Notes under the pieces: model-generated
Seen by the model: the letters and a program-made list of their open reading frames with translations, nothing else
What the model was told of the DNA's origin: nothing
Database searches by the model: none
Part shown: positions 44,332 to 53,332 of the stretch, piece after piece
Position numbering within the stretch: the first letter of the stretch is position 1
Layout of the letters: each line of letters starts with the position of its first letter
Program-made: the position numbers and the translations under genes
Assembly: GCA_015056145.1 (NCBI GenBank)
Contig: SVGY01000001.1
Location: 248,001 to 312,000 of the forward strand
Direction of reading: 5' to 3'
Source of the DNA: Clostridiales bacterium
Lineage (GTDB): Bacteria; Bacillota; Clostridia; Christensenellales; Aristaeellaceae
DNA: 64,000 nucleotides

Positions 44332-45042
44332 TCAGGGATGGAGAATGGTTCCCATGGGGTCGCCGTCCAGCACCTTGAGGATATTGGTGGGAGGTTCCAG
44401 ACCAAACACCCGCAGGTTGGGAACGTTGTTGTCCTTGAGCAGAGAGAAGGCAGCAGCGTCCATCACACGAAGATCCCGTTCAGCGGCTTCGGCATAGCTG
44501 ATGTCGGGAATCAAAGTTGCGGAGGGATCCACATGGGGATCGGCGGTATAAACGCCGTCAATATTTTTAGCCATCAGGATGGCGTCGCATTCAAGCTCGA
44601 TGCCACGGAGCACCACACAGGTATCCGTGGAGAAGCAGGGATTGCCGATACCGCAGGCCAGCAGCAGAATGGTGCCCTCTTTGAGCATCTCCAGCGCCTT
44701 TACGGTATTGTAGGGTTCTGCAAAACGGGCGATATCCACAGCGCTCATCACCACGGCCTTTGCGCCGAGGTGGTCCAGCGTATCCCGCATGTAAAGGCAA
44801 TTTTGCAGCGTGCCCAGCATGCCCATCTGATCCGCAGCCACGGTACCCATGCGCATGGCAGCTCCACGTCGTCCACGCCACACGTTGCCGCCGCCAATGA
44901 CCACTGCCAGCTGAACGCCAGTATTCTTGATGTCGATCAGCATTTTGGCTGCTTCCTCGAACTTTTCATGGCAGAAACCGTGTCCGTCTACGCCCAGCGC
45001 CTCACCGCTCAGCTTGAGAATCACCCGATTATACTTAGGCAT
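44332..45042 (-). CDS. pyrH: UMP kinase
   Basis: This 236-residue bacterial-type enzyme phosphorylates UMP to UDP and so follows the pyr pathway. Motifs: VILKLSGEALG, VVIGGGNVWRG, AADQMGMLGT and DGVYTADPHVDPSA. ATG 45042 has GGGGAGG upstream. It lies downstream of rpsB-tsf, as in most bacteria, but behind a strong terminator (45092-45172), so it may need its own promoter or read-through. Confidence 0.95.
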   Translation of the reverse strand: MPKYNRVILKLSGEALGVDGHGFCHEKFEEAAKMLIDIKNTGVQLAVVIGGGNVWRGRRGAAMRMGTVAADQMGMLGTLQNCLYMRDTLDHLGAKAVVMSAVDIARFAEPYNTVKALEMLKEGTILLLACGIGNPCFSTDTCVVLRGIELECDAILMAKNIDGVYTADPHVDPSATLIPDISYAEAAERDLRVMDAAAFSLLKDNNVPNLRVFGLEPPTNILKVLDGDPMGTILHP

Positions 45043-45091
45043 GATTTTTCCTCCCCGCTTATGTAAAAAACTTTTCGGTAAGAGATAATCA

Positions 45092-45172
45092 GAAAAAAGG
45101 GAGCTGCTGCACGAAGAACCAAGGCGTGGGGGCAAAACCCCTCAAGTTCCCCGTTTTCATGCAACAGCCCCA
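45092..45172 (-). terminator. Large-loop terminator after tsf
   Basis: Minus-strand arms GGGGCTGTTGCATGA and TCGTGCAGCAGCTCCC pair with a few wobbles and are followed by TTTTTTC. The 45-base loop contains its own GGGG/CCCC pairing. Confidence 0.65.
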
Positions 45173-45205
45173 CATGACCCTTACAGGATCAAAGGTTGAT
45201 GAAAA

Positions 45206-46144
45206 TTACTTCTTGGCCATCTGGGCGGCGATTTCTTCTGCGAAGTTGTCCTTGCGCTTTTCGATGCCCTCGCCACGCTCGAAGCGCTCGAAGCGGACCA
45301 GATCCAGCTCAGCGCCGATTTCCTTGGCAGTTTCGGCCATAACCTGCTTGATGCTCTTGTCGCCATCCTTAACGAAGGGCTGCTCCAGCAGGCAAACTTC
45401 TTTGTAGTACTTCTCGATACGGCCTTCGACCATCTTGTCCACGATCTTCTCGGGCTTGCCTTCGTTGAGGGCCTGAGCACGGAGGATTTCCTTTTCCTTG
45501 TTCAGGTTGTCGGAGGGCACTTCCTCACGGCGGACATAGGAGGGACGAGCGGCAGCGATCTGCAGAGCCACGTCATGATAGAAGGTCTTGAAAGCGGGAG
45601 CGGCGAAGGTAGCAGCATCGCTGTTCTTGGTTTCCACCAGAACGCCGATCTTGCCGCCCATGTGGATGTAGCTTTCCACAGCGCCGGTCTTGGTTTCGTA
45701 ACGGGCGAAGCGGCGGATGGAGATCTTCTCGCCGATAGCCACGGTGGCATCGCTGACCAGGTCAGTGATGGTCTTGCTTTCGTCATCAACGTACTTCTGA
45801 TCCATCAGAGCGTCGATATCAGCGGGGTTGGCCAGAGCAACATGCTTGGCAACCTGCTGGCAGAAAGCCTTGAAGTTGTCGGTCTTGGCAACGAAGTCGG
45901 TCTCGCAGTTTACTTCAACGATAACGCCAACGGAAGCGTCGTCGCTGATGTAGCTGGCAACCAGACCTTCAGCAGCAATGCGGCCAGCCTTCTTGGCGGC
46001 GGCAGCAAGTCCCTTTTCACGGAGCCATTCAACGGCCTTATCGATATCGCCATCCGCTTCAACCAGGGCCTTTTTGCAGTCCATCATGCCGGCCTGGGTC
46101 ATTTCGCGGAGTTCCTTAACCATCTGAGAAGTAATGTTGGCCAT
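45206..46144 (-). CDS. tsf: Translation elongation factor Ts
   Basis: This 312-residue factor recycles EF-Tu. The conserved start is [53 protein letters not shown] and the long dimerisation domain follow. Codons are highly biased. It follows rpsB by 40 bases in one operon. Confidence 0.97.
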   Translation of the reverse strand: MANITSQMVKELREMTQAGMMDCKKALVEADGDIDKAVEWLREKGLAAAAKKAGRIAAEGLVASYISDDASVGVIVEVNCETDFVAKTDNFKAFCQQVAKHVALANPADIDALMDQKYVDDESKTITDLVSDATVAIGEKISIRRFARYETKTGAVESYIHMGGKIGVLVETKNSDAATFAAPAFKTFYHDVALQIAAARPSYVRREEVPSDNLNKEKEILRAQALNEGKPEKIVDKMVEGRIEKYYKEVCLLEQPFVKDGDKSIKQVMAETAKEIGAELDLVRFERFERGEGIEKRKDNFAEEIAAQMAKK

Positions 46145-46184
46145 AGGTATCTCTCCTTACTTGTAAAATATCAAAAGCTGAAAA

Positions 46185-46925
46185 TTATTCTTCCACCTTG
46201 GCGGCTTCCTCAGCGGGAGCGGCTTCGCCTTCAGCGTCCTGCTCGCCCTGCTTGCCTTCCAGCACAGCATCGGCCAGCTTGCCGGCGATCAGCTTCACGG
46301 CGCGGATAGCGTCGTCGTTGCCGGGGATGACGTAGTCGATTTCGTCGGGATCGCAGTTGGTGTCAACGATAGCAACGATCGGGATGCCCAGTGCACGGGC
46401 TTCAGCCACGGCGATGTGCTCCTTGCGGGGGTCAACCACGAACAGAGCGCCGGGGAGCTTCTTCATGTTGCGGATACCGCCCAGGTTGGCTTCCAGCTTT
46501 TCACGCTCGTGCTGCAGCTGGATAACTTCCTTCTTGGGCAACAGGTCGAACTGGCCCTGCTCTTCCATCTTGTCGATCTGGTTCAGGCGCTCCACACGGG
46601 TACGGATGGTGCGGAAGTTGGTGAGCATGCCGCCCAGCCAGCGGTTGTTGACGTAGAACATGTTGCAGCGCTGAGCTTCGGAAGCGATGCTTTCCTGAGC
46701 CTGCTTCTTGGTGCCTACGAACAGGATGGTCTTGCCTTCCATAGCCAGGTCACGCACGAAGTTGTAAGCTTCATCAGCCTTGCGGACGGTCTTCTGCAGG
46801 TCGATGATGTAGATACCGTTGCGCTCGGTGAAGATGTACTGAGCCATTTTGGGGTTCCAGCGGCGGGTCTGGTGGCCGAAGTGTACGCCGGCTTCCAGAA
46901 GCTGTTTCATAGAGATAACTGCCAT
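46185..46925 (-). CDS. rpsB: 30S ribosomal protein S2
   Basis: This 246-residue protein has the S2 hallmarks [39 protein letters not shown] and [16 protein letters not shown], plus an acidic alanine-rich tail. ATG 46925 has AAGGAGGAA; an upstream in-frame Met (47009) lies in the structured leader. It heads rpsB-tsf with a strong promoter at 47029-47057. Confidence 0.97.
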   Translation of the reverse strand: MAVISMKQLLEAGVHFGHQTRRWNPKMAQYIFTERNGIYIIDLQKTVRKADEAYNFVRDLAMEGKTILFVGTKKQAQESIASEAQRCNMFYVNNRWLGGMLTNFRTIRTRVERLNQIDKMEEQGQFDLLPKKEVIQLQHEREKLEANLGGIRNMKKLPGALFVVDPRKEHIAVAEARALGIPIVAIVDTNCDPDEIDYVIPGNDDAIRAVKLIAGKLADAVLEGKQGEQDAEGEAAPAEEAAKVEE

Positions 46926-46952
46926 TTGGGTCTTCCTCCTTGTTTTTTCCAC

Positions 46953-47012
46953 CCTTTGCGGTACGGGGATACTTAACCGCTTTATGCGGCACAAGGACGC
47001 CATCCGCAAAGG
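46953..47012 (-). promoter_or_regulatory. Structured leader of the rpsB-tsf mRNA
   Basis: CCTTTGCGG and CCGCAAAGG (47004-47012 with 46953-46961) form a 9-bp closing stem. It holds an inner hairpin, CCGC/GCGG with a five-base loop (46977-46989). The structure sits just above the rpsB ribosome site, which suggests autoregulation by S2; this is inference. Confidence 0.5.
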
Positions 47013-47028
47013 TGCGTAATCGTTTGTT

Positions 47029-47057
47029 AGTATAGCACATGAAAATATTTAGTGCAA
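47029..47057 (-). promoter_or_regulatory. Promoter of rpsB-tsf
   Basis: Minus strand: TTGCAC (47052-47057), a 17-base spacer and an extended -10 TGCTATACT (TATACT 47029-47034). Confidence 0.8.
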
Positions 47058-47116
47058 GAGATTTTTACAGCTTTTTGAGAAAAAATGGGGCTTTTTTTCG
47101 TCCTTTGGCCATCAGC

Positions 47117-47145
47117 TTGCGTGGATGGCAGGAACATGGTACAAT
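47117..47145 (+). promoter_or_regulatory. Promoter of the DUF1461-tsaD region
   Basis: TTGCGT (47117-47122), a 17-base spacer and an extended -10 TGGTACAAT (TACAAT 47140-47145). Confidence 0.65.
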
Positions 47146-47178
47146 ACCGGCGTTCAGGAAATATGAGGAGGGACTGGA

Positions 47179-47892
47179 ATGGAGCAAAGCAAAAGGCATC
47201 ATTCCCGCTTCATCCGTCTTCTTTCCCACGGCGCCGGTTTCCTCTCCGGGCTGATGCTGACGGTGAGCCTTATCATATTTTCGCTGCTGATTCTTCTGAC
47301 CAGCACAGGGCTTTTCCACCGGGCGCTGACAAACAGCGTGCAGTGGGAGGCAATGGAAATACCTCAGGAGGATCTCAGAGCCTTTGCGGAGGAAACCATG
47401 GAGTATTTCCGTGGCAGCAAGCCCTGCTGGCAGCCTGTGATCCGCACGGGCAGCGGTCTTCTCCCCGTTGCAGAAAGCTTCACCCTCCACATGGAAACGG
47501 TAAAAAACGGCATACAGTCAGCATTGGTTCTGGCCTGCATCCTCTCTTCCGCGGCTCTCCTTCTGCTGGCGGCTTCCTTTTTGCTTCTTCCCTGTGGATT
47601 TTCCTCAAAGGGGTATCTGGCCGGTCTTCTCTGTCCCTTTTTACTGGCCGGAGCCGTTGTAATCGCAGCCATGATCGATTTTCAGGATCTTTGGTTCTGG
47701 CTGCATCAGCGCTTTATCCCCGACGGCATTTTCAGCGCAGGCGAACCCATCATGCGCATGTTCCCTCTTTCCCTTTTCTTTTCCTATATTATTCCCCTGC
47801 TTTTGCTTTTGGCGGCAGCGCTGATCCTTCTGCTGATTCCGCTTCTCGCCAGCCGTAAAAAGTTTCGCAAAAAACAAAGCCGATACTCTTAA
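47179..47892 (+). CDS. DUF1461/TIGR01906 family integral membrane protein
   Basis: This 237-residue protein has four to five membrane helices: one N-terminal (residues 20-42), two in the middle and one C-terminal. Typical family marks are the short FHRALTNS motif after the first helix and FHQRFIPDGIF-like and MRMFPLSLFF stretches near the end. The family is often next to tsaD in Clostridia. Function unknown. The start follows GGAGGGACTGGA. Confidence 0.8.
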   Translation: MEQSKRHHSRFIRLLSHGAGFLSGLMLTVSLIIFSLLILLTSTGLFHRALTNSVQWEAMEIPQEDLRAFAEETMEYFRGSKPCWQPVIRTGSGLLPVAESFTLHMETVKNGIQSALVLACILSSAALLLLAASFLLLPCGFSSKGYLAGLLCPFLLAGAVVIAAMIDFQDLWFWLHQRFIPDGIFSAGEPIMRMFPLSLFFSYIIPLLLLLAAALILLLIPLLASRKKFRKKQSRYS

Positions 47893-47909
47893 CGAAAGAA
47901 GTGTATTAT

Positions 47910-48971
47910 ATGAACACTTATACAGAAATGGAAGCAAAACTGGATACCCTTCGCCGCAAGGATCACATCCGCATCCTGGCCATGGAATCCAGCTGTGATG
48001 AAACCGCCGCCGCCATTATCGAAGATGGCCGCAGGATTATTTCCAGCGTCATTTTTTCTCAGGCAGATACCCACGCACTCTACGGGGGCGTGGTTCCGGA
48101 AATCGCCAGCAGAGCGCATGTAGATGCCTGCGACCGGGTCATCGACCAGGCGCTGAAGGAGGCTGGGATGGAGCTTTGCCAGCTGGATGCACTGGCGGTG
48201 ACTTACGGCCCGGGCCTGGTAGGCGCACTGCTCACCGGCGTCAACTGCATGAAGGGGCTCAGCTTTACCAGCCGCCTGCCCCTCATTCCCGTGAACCACA
48301 TCGAGGGCCATGTGAGCGCCAATTTTCTTACTACGCCTGATCTGGAGCCGCCTTTCCTTTGCCTTATCGTCAGCGGCGGTCACAGCCATATCGTGCGGGT
48401 AAATGACTATGCCGATTACACCTTGCTGGGCCAGACGGTGGATGATGCTGCCGGCGAAGCCTTCGACAAAGCTGCCCGTGTACTGGGGCTCAACTATCCC
48501 GGCGGCCCTTTGCTGAGCAAGCTGGCCGAGAGCGGAGATGATTCCTGGCTGGAACTTCCAAAGCCTCACCCGGCAGGGAAATATGATTTTTCCTTCAGCG
48601 GCCTGAAAACCGCCTTCCTCAACGCCTGCCACAAAATGGATCAGAAGGGCGAAACGCTTCCCCGGGCGGACCTTGCCGCTTCCTTTGAAAAGGCCGTAGT
48701 GGACACCCTTTGCGAAAAAGCTGTTTTAGCCATGAAGGACAGCGGGCTTTCCACCCTTTGCCTCGCAGGCGGAGTCAGCGCCAACCGTCGGCTCCGGGAA
48801 GAAATGACCAAAATCAGCCAAAAGCATGGCTTCCGCCTGTGCATGCCTGAACTTTGGCTCTGCACCGACAATGCGGCCATGATCGGCTCGGCGGCCTATT
48901 ACCGCCTCAAAAAAGGCGAACTGGCAGACCTCACCCTCAATGCCAACCCCGCCTTGTCGCTGAAAATGTGA
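47910..48971 (+). CDS. tsaD: tRNA N6-adenosine threonylcarbamoyltransferase TsaD
   Basis: This 353-residue ASKHA enzyme transfers threonylcarbamoyl to A37 of ANN-decoding tRNAs. Motifs: ILAMESSCDETAAAII, the metal ligands in VNHIEGHVSANF, IVSGGHSHIV and TDNAAMIG. I take ATG 47910; an in-frame GTG at 47901 is also possible, and neither has a strong site. TsaB, TsaC and TsaE are not in the window. Confidence 0.96.
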   Translation: MNTYTEMEAKLDTLRRKDHIRILAMESSCDETAAAIIEDGRRIISSVIFSQADTHALYGGVVPEIASRAHVDACDRVIDQALKEAGMELCQLDALAVTYGPGLVGALLTGVNCMKGLSFTSRLPLIPVNHIEGHVSANFLTTPDLEPPFLCLIVSGGHSHIVRVNDYADYTLLGQTVDDAAGEAFDKAARVLGLNYPGGPLLSKLAESGDDSWLELPKPHPAGKYDFSFSGLKTAFLNACHKMDQKGETLPRADLAASFEKAVVDTLCEKAVLAMKDSGLSTLCLAGGVSANRRLREEMTKISQKHGFRLCMPELWLCTDNAAMIGSAAYYRLKKGELADLTLNANPALSLKM

Positions 48972-48979
48972 GGCGGGCC

Positions 48980-49597
48980 ATGACGGAAGCAGAACGCAGC
49001 ATCTGGGGGAAAACCATAATCAGCAAGGCCCTGGAATACGCCAATTACCGCTGGTACCCCACGGAAAAGCACCTTTTCCACGGTATCGACTCCATGGGGC
49101 GCTATGTGGATACTCCGGACACCACCTGGACGGGTGAAACGCTCCACTGCGGCTGGTGGAAGCCCAACCAGTGGAACATCGGAATCCCTTATGGATGGGG
49201 CAATGGTTCCACCCTTGAAGCATTTGCCAAAGGGCTCACGGAAGGAAAATATGCCGGAAACGTACCTGAGGACACAAGTCGCTATGGCAGCCACTGCACC
49301 GTCGGCGTGGATTGTTCCGGCCTTCTGACAGTGCTGTGGGAACTGCCCAAAAAGATTGCAACCCGGGACATTCCCCTCTTTGCGGATGTGCTGGACGATC
49401 TGACAAGGATCCGTCCGGGGGATGTGCTGGCCAAACCGGGCAGCCATGTGATGTTCTTCATGGATTTTACTGCTGCTGATATGAAGCGTGCCATCATTGT
49501 GGATTCCACCCGTTCCACCGGAAAGGTTTCCCAACGGGAAGCAGACCTTGGCCAGCTGTTTTCTGAGGGATATCAGATTTTCAGGAAAAAGGAATAA
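48980..49597 (+). CDS. NlpC/P60-like cysteine peptidase fold protein
   Basis: This 205-residue protein shows the NlpC/P60 catalytic Cys in VGVDCSGLLTVLWEL and the His in KPGSHVMFFM, after an N-terminal region with GETLHCGWWKPNQWNIGIPYGWG. It lacks a signal peptide, so it is either cytoplasmic or released by lysis. Relatives cleave peptidoglycan stem peptides or amide bonds. It starts eight bases after tsaD and ends at the terminator 49617-49642. Confidence 0.75.
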   Translation: MTEAERSIWGKTIISKALEYANYRWYPTEKHLFHGIDSMGRYVDTPDTTWTGETLHCGWWKPNQWNIGIPYGWGNGSTLEAFAKGLTEGKYAGNVPEDTSRYGSHCTVGVDCSGLLTVLWELPKKIATRDIPLFADVLDDLTRIRPGDVLAKPGSHVMFFMDFTAADMKRAIIVDSTRSTGKVSQREADLGQLFSEGYQIFRKKE

Positions 49598-49616
49598 CTG
49601 TTTCTCAACATTTTGC

Positions 49617-49642
49617 ACCGTCCCTCCGGGGCGGTTTTCTTT
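49617..49642 (+). terminator. Terminator after the NlpC/P60-like gene
   Basis: Stem CCGTCCC / GGGGCGG with a three-base loop, followed by TTTTCTTT. Confidence 0.75.
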
Positions 49643-49713
49643 ATTGTGCCTCATATTCAATCCATTTTTTGCCCATACTGTTTTCATCCCCCAAGTGAAA
49701 AGGAGACAGTATC

Positions 49714-50295
49714 ATGAACAACAAGCATTCCGCAGGGTCGCAGAATTCCCACAAACTTCTTGCAGCGCTGATGATGGCCGTGGCGTTGGTTATTGTTGCC
49801 GGGCTGACGCTGCTTCTCCCCCGCCCCGGACGTGTTCAGCAAAACCAGCCCGTGCAGGAAAACGCAGAGCAGGCAAATGCCCCACGGGAAGATGTGGTGG
49901 CTCAGAATGCAATTCTGTATCAAACCCTGACCTATACCCGCTGCGAGCATGAAATCGTCCGCAGGGTGACCGCCCCCACGGAGCTGTACGGCAAAGATTT
50001 GCCCGAAGTTCAGGGGATGTATGGGGAATGGCAGATAACGGAGTTTTCTCCAGCAGAAATCCATATGGAACAGAAGCCTGATATTTTCTGCCCGGACCAT
50101 CTCGTGCTGATGCCGGATGCCACTGGCCTGCTATGCGTTTTTCAGAACAAGTACGGCGATGCCCTGGCGCTGGTCAGCGAGCTGGACATTCATCTGAATA
50201 CCCTGCCCGCAGCTGTGCAGGAAGAGCTTATGGAGGGCGTAGGCTTTTCCACCGAAGAAGAGCTGGAACAATGGCTGGAAAGTGTGGAATCCTGA
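49714..50295 (+). CDS. BofC C-terminal domain-like membrane-anchored protein
   Basis: This 193-residue protein has one N-terminal membrane helix (LLAALMMAVALVIVAGLTLLL), a low-complexity linker, and a domain resembling the C-terminal half of BofC: YGEWQITEFS, FCPDHLVLMPDATGLLCVFQ, ELDIHLNTLPAAVQEELMEGVGFSTEEEL. In Bacillus, BofC restrains SpoIVB during engulfment signalling; clostridial relatives are less defined. AAAAGGAGA precedes ATG. DUF421 follows after three bases. Confidence 0.75.
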   Translation: MNNKHSAGSQNSHKLLAALMMAVALVIVAGLTLLLPRPGRVQQNQPVQENAEQANAPREDVVAQNAILYQTLTYTRCEHEIVRRVTAPTELYGKDLPEVQGMYGEWQITEFSPAEIHMEQKPDIFCPDHLVLMPDATGLLCVFQNKYGDALALVSELDIHLNTLPAAVQEELMEGVGFSTEEELEQWLESVES

Positions 50296-50298
50296 GCG

Positions 50299-51021
50299 AT
50301 GCTTACCGTTCTTCTCAGAAGCGTGGTTCTGGTATGCGTAGCCATTCTTTCCCTGCGGATGATGGGAAAGCGGCAGATCGGCCAGCTGCAGCCCTTTGAG
50401 TTGGTCATCGCCATCATGATCGCAGACCTTGCCACCACCCCCATGGAAAGCCTGGATATCCCGCTCTGGCGAGGCATACTGCCCATGTTTTCGCTGATTA
50501 TCCTGCATCAGACCTTTTCTCTTTTATCCATGAAAAGCCAGAAGATGCGTTCCTTTTTGAGCGGCACCCCCACCGTGGTGATACGCAACGGCAAAATCGA
50601 CCCCAAGGCCCTGGAAAAACTTTGTTTTAATCTCAACGACCTGCTGGAGGAACTGCGCAGCGGCGGTGCTCTTTCCCCTACCGAAGTAGGCACGGCCATC
50701 ATGGAAACCAGCGGCAAACTCAGCGTCTTCCCCACCTCCCGCCAGCGTAGTCTCACCCCCCGGGACGTGGGCCTGGAAACGGGTTACGAGGGTGTTCCCC
50801 TGACCCTGATACTGGACGGTCAGCTGGAAAAAAACAACATCCCCTTATCCGGCAAGGATGAGCCCTGGCTGCGGGAGCAGCTTCAAAAGCTCGGCATTGC
50901 GGATTTCAGGGATGTTCTGCTGTGCTATGTGGATACTGACGGGCTGATGACGGTACACCGTTACCAGGGTGGAGAGCCGGAGCGAATCCAGTCCATGTCT
51001 CAGAAGGAGGTATGCTGGTAA
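50299..51021 (+). CDS. DUF421 (YetF-like) membrane protein
   Basis: This 240-residue protein has three N-terminal helices (residues 1-80) with the typical LRMMGKRQIGQLQPFELVIAIMIADLATTPM motif. A soluble domain follows (GTPTVVIRNGKIDPKALEKLCFNLNDLLEELRSGG), ending in VLLCYVDTDGLMTVHRYQ. YetF/YdfR-type proteins occur in spore-formers and their role is unsettled. It is translationally linked to DUF4363. Confidence 0.9.
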   Translation: MLTVLLRSVVLVCVAILSLRMMGKRQIGQLQPFELVIAIMIADLATTPMESLDIPLWRGILPMFSLIILHQTFSLLSMKSQKMRSFLSGTPTVVIRNGKIDPKALEKLCFNLNDLLEELRSGGALSPTEVGTAIMETSGKLSVFPTSRQRSLTPRDVGLETGYEGVPLTLILDGQLEKNNIPLSGKDEPWLREQLQKLGIADFRDVLLCYVDTDGLMTVHRYQGGEPERIQSMSQKEVCW

Positions 51022-51404
51022 TGAAGCGTGCCGTTATTCTGATCGTTGTTCTTTCCATATCGGCCATAGGGCTCGGACTGTGGATGGATTTGACCCAGCG
51101 GAGCATTGCCAGGGATTACCTGCAAGAAACGGAGCAAATGCGCCGTCAGCTGCTCTACGGGGATATGGAGGTGCTCCGCAACGGACAGAGTCACCTTCAG
51201 GACCGGTGGCGAAAGGATTCCCGGTGGCTCAACTGCCTGATCGACCATCATCACACAAGGGCAGTTTCTGCAGCCCTTCTGAAGCTTTCCACCGCTCTGG
51301 AGCAGGGCTGGCAGGGGGAAGCTTTTCAGGCTCTGGACCTGCTGAGGGATGCGTTCACAGAAATAGGAGAAAGCGATTTCCCACGCCTTGACAATGTATT
51401 GTAA
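51021..51404 (+). CDS. DUF4363 family protein
   Basis: This 127-residue protein has an N-terminal membrane helix (VILIVVLSISAIGLGLWM) and a helical extracytoplasmic part (RDYLQETEQMRRQLLYGD...HLQDRWRKDSRWLNCLIDHH). It is commonly paired with DUF421 in Clostridia. ATG 51021 overlaps the DUF421 stop by one base and has GGAGG 10 bases upstream; ATG 51012 is too close to that site. The gene ends exactly where the convergent SanA-like gene ends. Confidence 0.8.
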   Translation: MKRAVILIVVLSISAIGLGLWMDLTQRSIARDYLQETEQMRRQLLYGDMEVLRNGQSHLQDRWRKDSRWLNCLIDHHHTRAVSAALLKLSTALEQGWQGEAFQALDLLRDAFTEIGESDFPRLDNVL

Positions 51405-52103
51405 TCAGCGGTCATTGGTTACATCGCCATTGCCGAAAATAGGTATGGCTTCGCCCAGATAGGTCGGTTCCGGACGGATGATGCAAAAGAGAAAATCCTT
51501 GGTACGGGCGGCGGCTTCTCTGAGACTGAACCACTTCTGCCGGGCATAGCTGCGCAGATTGGAGTGGATGCCGTAAGCTTCCATCCCCATGGCCTCCGCA
51601 TTATAAATCGCTCTGTAGAGATGATAATTCTGAGTAACGATGACCACAGTCCGGCAGGCAAATATCTCTTTTGCCCGCACCATACTTTCATAGGTGGAAA
51701 AACCGGCGTGATCCATGAAGATCGCTTCCGACGGCACGCCTTTTGAAATGGCGTAATCCTTCATAGCGTTCACCTCGTCATAGTTCGGGCTGCCATGGTC
51801 GCCGCTCATGAGAATTTTATCGGAAATGCCCATATGATACGCCTCGATACCAACATCCAGCCTGTCCCGGAGCATCTGGCTGGGATAGCCATCCCGGCGA
51901 AGACCGCATCCCAGAATGAGAATACAGTCCGCTTTCAGGCTCTGCGCATCATCAAGGTCATAAATCTTCTCCCGGGTACTCAGGCCCACATACAGGTTCG
52001 TGCCGACAACAAAGCTGCCGCCAAGCAAACCCAGAATCACAACCGCCACCAGCATTCTTATAAGCGGACGTCGTCCCCGGCGGCGTTCTTTTTGTTGTTC
52101 CAT
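51405..52103 (-). CDS. SanA/YdcF-like DUF218 membrane protein
   Basis: This 232-residue protein has one N-terminal membrane helix (LIRMLVAVVILGLLGGSFVVG) and a DUF218 domain: ADCILILGCGLRRDGYPSQMLRDRL, ILMSGDHGSPNYDEVNAMKDYA and VVIVTQNYHLYRAIYNAEAMGM. E. coli SanA and ElyC act on cell-envelope integrity; the enzymatic activity is unclear. The gene ends with no gap to the convergent DUF4363 gene. Confidence 0.88.
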   Translation of the reverse strand: MEQQKERRRGRRPLIRMLVAVVILGLLGGSFVVGTNLYVGLSTREKIYDLDDAQSLKADCILILGCGLRRDGYPSQMLRDRLDVGIEAYHMGISDKILMSGDHGSPNYDEVNAMKDYAISKGVPSEAIFMDHAGFSTYESMVRAKEIFACRTVVIVTQNYHLYRAIYNAEAMGMEAYGIHSNLRSYARQKWFSLREAAARTKDFLFCIIRPEPTYLGEAIPIFGNGDVTNDR

Positions 52104-52423
52104 TTCTGTACCTCCAATTTTATCCAGTACAACGATACAACGTTTCAGCCCGGAAAACTATTGCATCAACCAGAAAAATTCCGAAATCCTTTGCTTTCAC
52201 CAAAGCGAAAATATGGTATACACTATGCTGCCGAAGCTTCTTTCATTCCAAAAGGCAACAAAACACAGGCGCATTGCGGAATGGGTTTTGCCTCCGGCGG
52301 CCCTGCCGGGGGCCTTCTTTTCTTCTGGGAAGAAAAGAAGCAAAAGAAGCGCTTTATTTTGGTTTTATTGCATACGAATGCCCCGGGAAAACCTTCCCGG
52401 GGCTGCTTCATTTTTCTGTTATA
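52104..52423. other. Intergenic region with clustered palindromes
   Basis: This 320-base region between two minus-strand genes has no credible gene. It holds an 11-bp inverted repeat CTTCTTTTCTT/AAGAAAAGAAG (52314-52340), a GC-rich CCGGC/GCCGG pair (52294-52309) and a 10-bp pair GCCCCGGGAA/TTCCCGGGGC (52380-52403). The last may terminate the anti-sigma gene, although the minus-strand tail is not T-rich. The block may be a degenerate dispersed repeat. Confidence 0.5.
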
Positions 52424-53332
52424 TCAATAACCCACTGCCTCATGAAGGGCTTCAAAGAAATCGGGGCAGCTCCAGGTGCCACAGGCGCTTACGCAGTCAT
52501 TACCCACCATCAGCTGAAGCACAAGGCCATTTTTGAGACCAATCTGCATGGAACCACTGCCGCTCATGCCGGTGCTCTGATAATCCGCATTACTGAGCAG
52601 CGTATTCATCAGCATTTCTGCATCAGCACCGCTTACCGTACCAATGCCCTCCACAAAAATCCAGCTTACCTCATCTGCGCTGCACAGGGTATCTGCCAGG
52701 TTTTCACCGCCGATGGTCGCAGTGCCTGCGTAGCTGATGCGCTGGAACACACGGGTAGTTCCGTTCACCGGAGCAGCGATCAGAGCGCCGGACATACCGT
52801 CGATGGCGTACACGGCTTCGCCCTGCCCCACCGTATTGCTGATAATACTGCTGGTTCCCAGCGCAGGCTCCACATTGAACTCATCCACGGTGCCCAGCTT
52901 CTGCCCCATCAGCCCGGAAGAGATACCGTTGGGGGAAGTAAGCATACGGTAAGTGGCACCGTTTACAATCACCAGGGGGAAAGTATTGCCCGATGCGGAT
53001 GCAAACAGGCTTCCACTGTTTCCATTGCTTCCGCCGCTCATGTTTATGCTGCCGGCAGGAAGGTCGCCCACGGCAGGCACTTCCGTGGTCTGTACGCCTG
53101 CGGAATGACTGCTGATAAGCTCTTGCTGCTGTTTGCCCTGAGGGATCAGTGTAAGGCAGCCAAACAGCATCACAAAAGCCAGGGCACATGCCAGAACCGG
53201 CTTCCAGTGTACCCGGGATGCCGTTTTTTCCTCTGCCGCCTTAAGGCGAATTTTTGCAAACATTTCCTGATTGGCTTCAAGGCCGCCCAGCTGGCGATTT
53301 GCAATTTCTTCCAATCTTTCAAGCCGTTTCAT
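52424..53332 (-). CDS. Putative membrane anti-sigma factor
   Basis: This 302-residue protein has a short cytoplasmic N-terminus (residues 1-42, KRLERLEEIANRQLGGLEANQEMF), one membrane helix (WKPVLACALAFVMLFGCLTLI) and a 240-residue extracytoplasmic domain rich in Gly/Ser. No zinc HxxxCxxC motif is present in the N-terminus. Its four-base overlap with the ECF sigma gene strongly suggests that it sequesters that factor. The outer domain has no family I recognise. Confidence 0.75.
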   Translation of the reverse strand: MKRLERLEEIANRQLGGLEANQEMFAKIRLKAAEEKTASRVHWKPVLACALAFVMLFGCLTLIPQGKQQQELISSHSAGVQTTEVPAVGDLPAGSINMSGGSNGNSGSLFASASGNTFPLVIVNGATYRMLTSPNGISSGLMGQKLGTVDEFNVEPALGTSSIISNTVGQGEAVYAIDGMSGALIAAPVNGTTRVFQRISYAGTATIGGENLADTLCSADEVSWIFVEGIGTVSGADAEMLMNTLLSNADYQSTGMSGSGSMQIGLKNGLVLQLMVGNDCVSACGTWSCPDFFEALHEAVGY

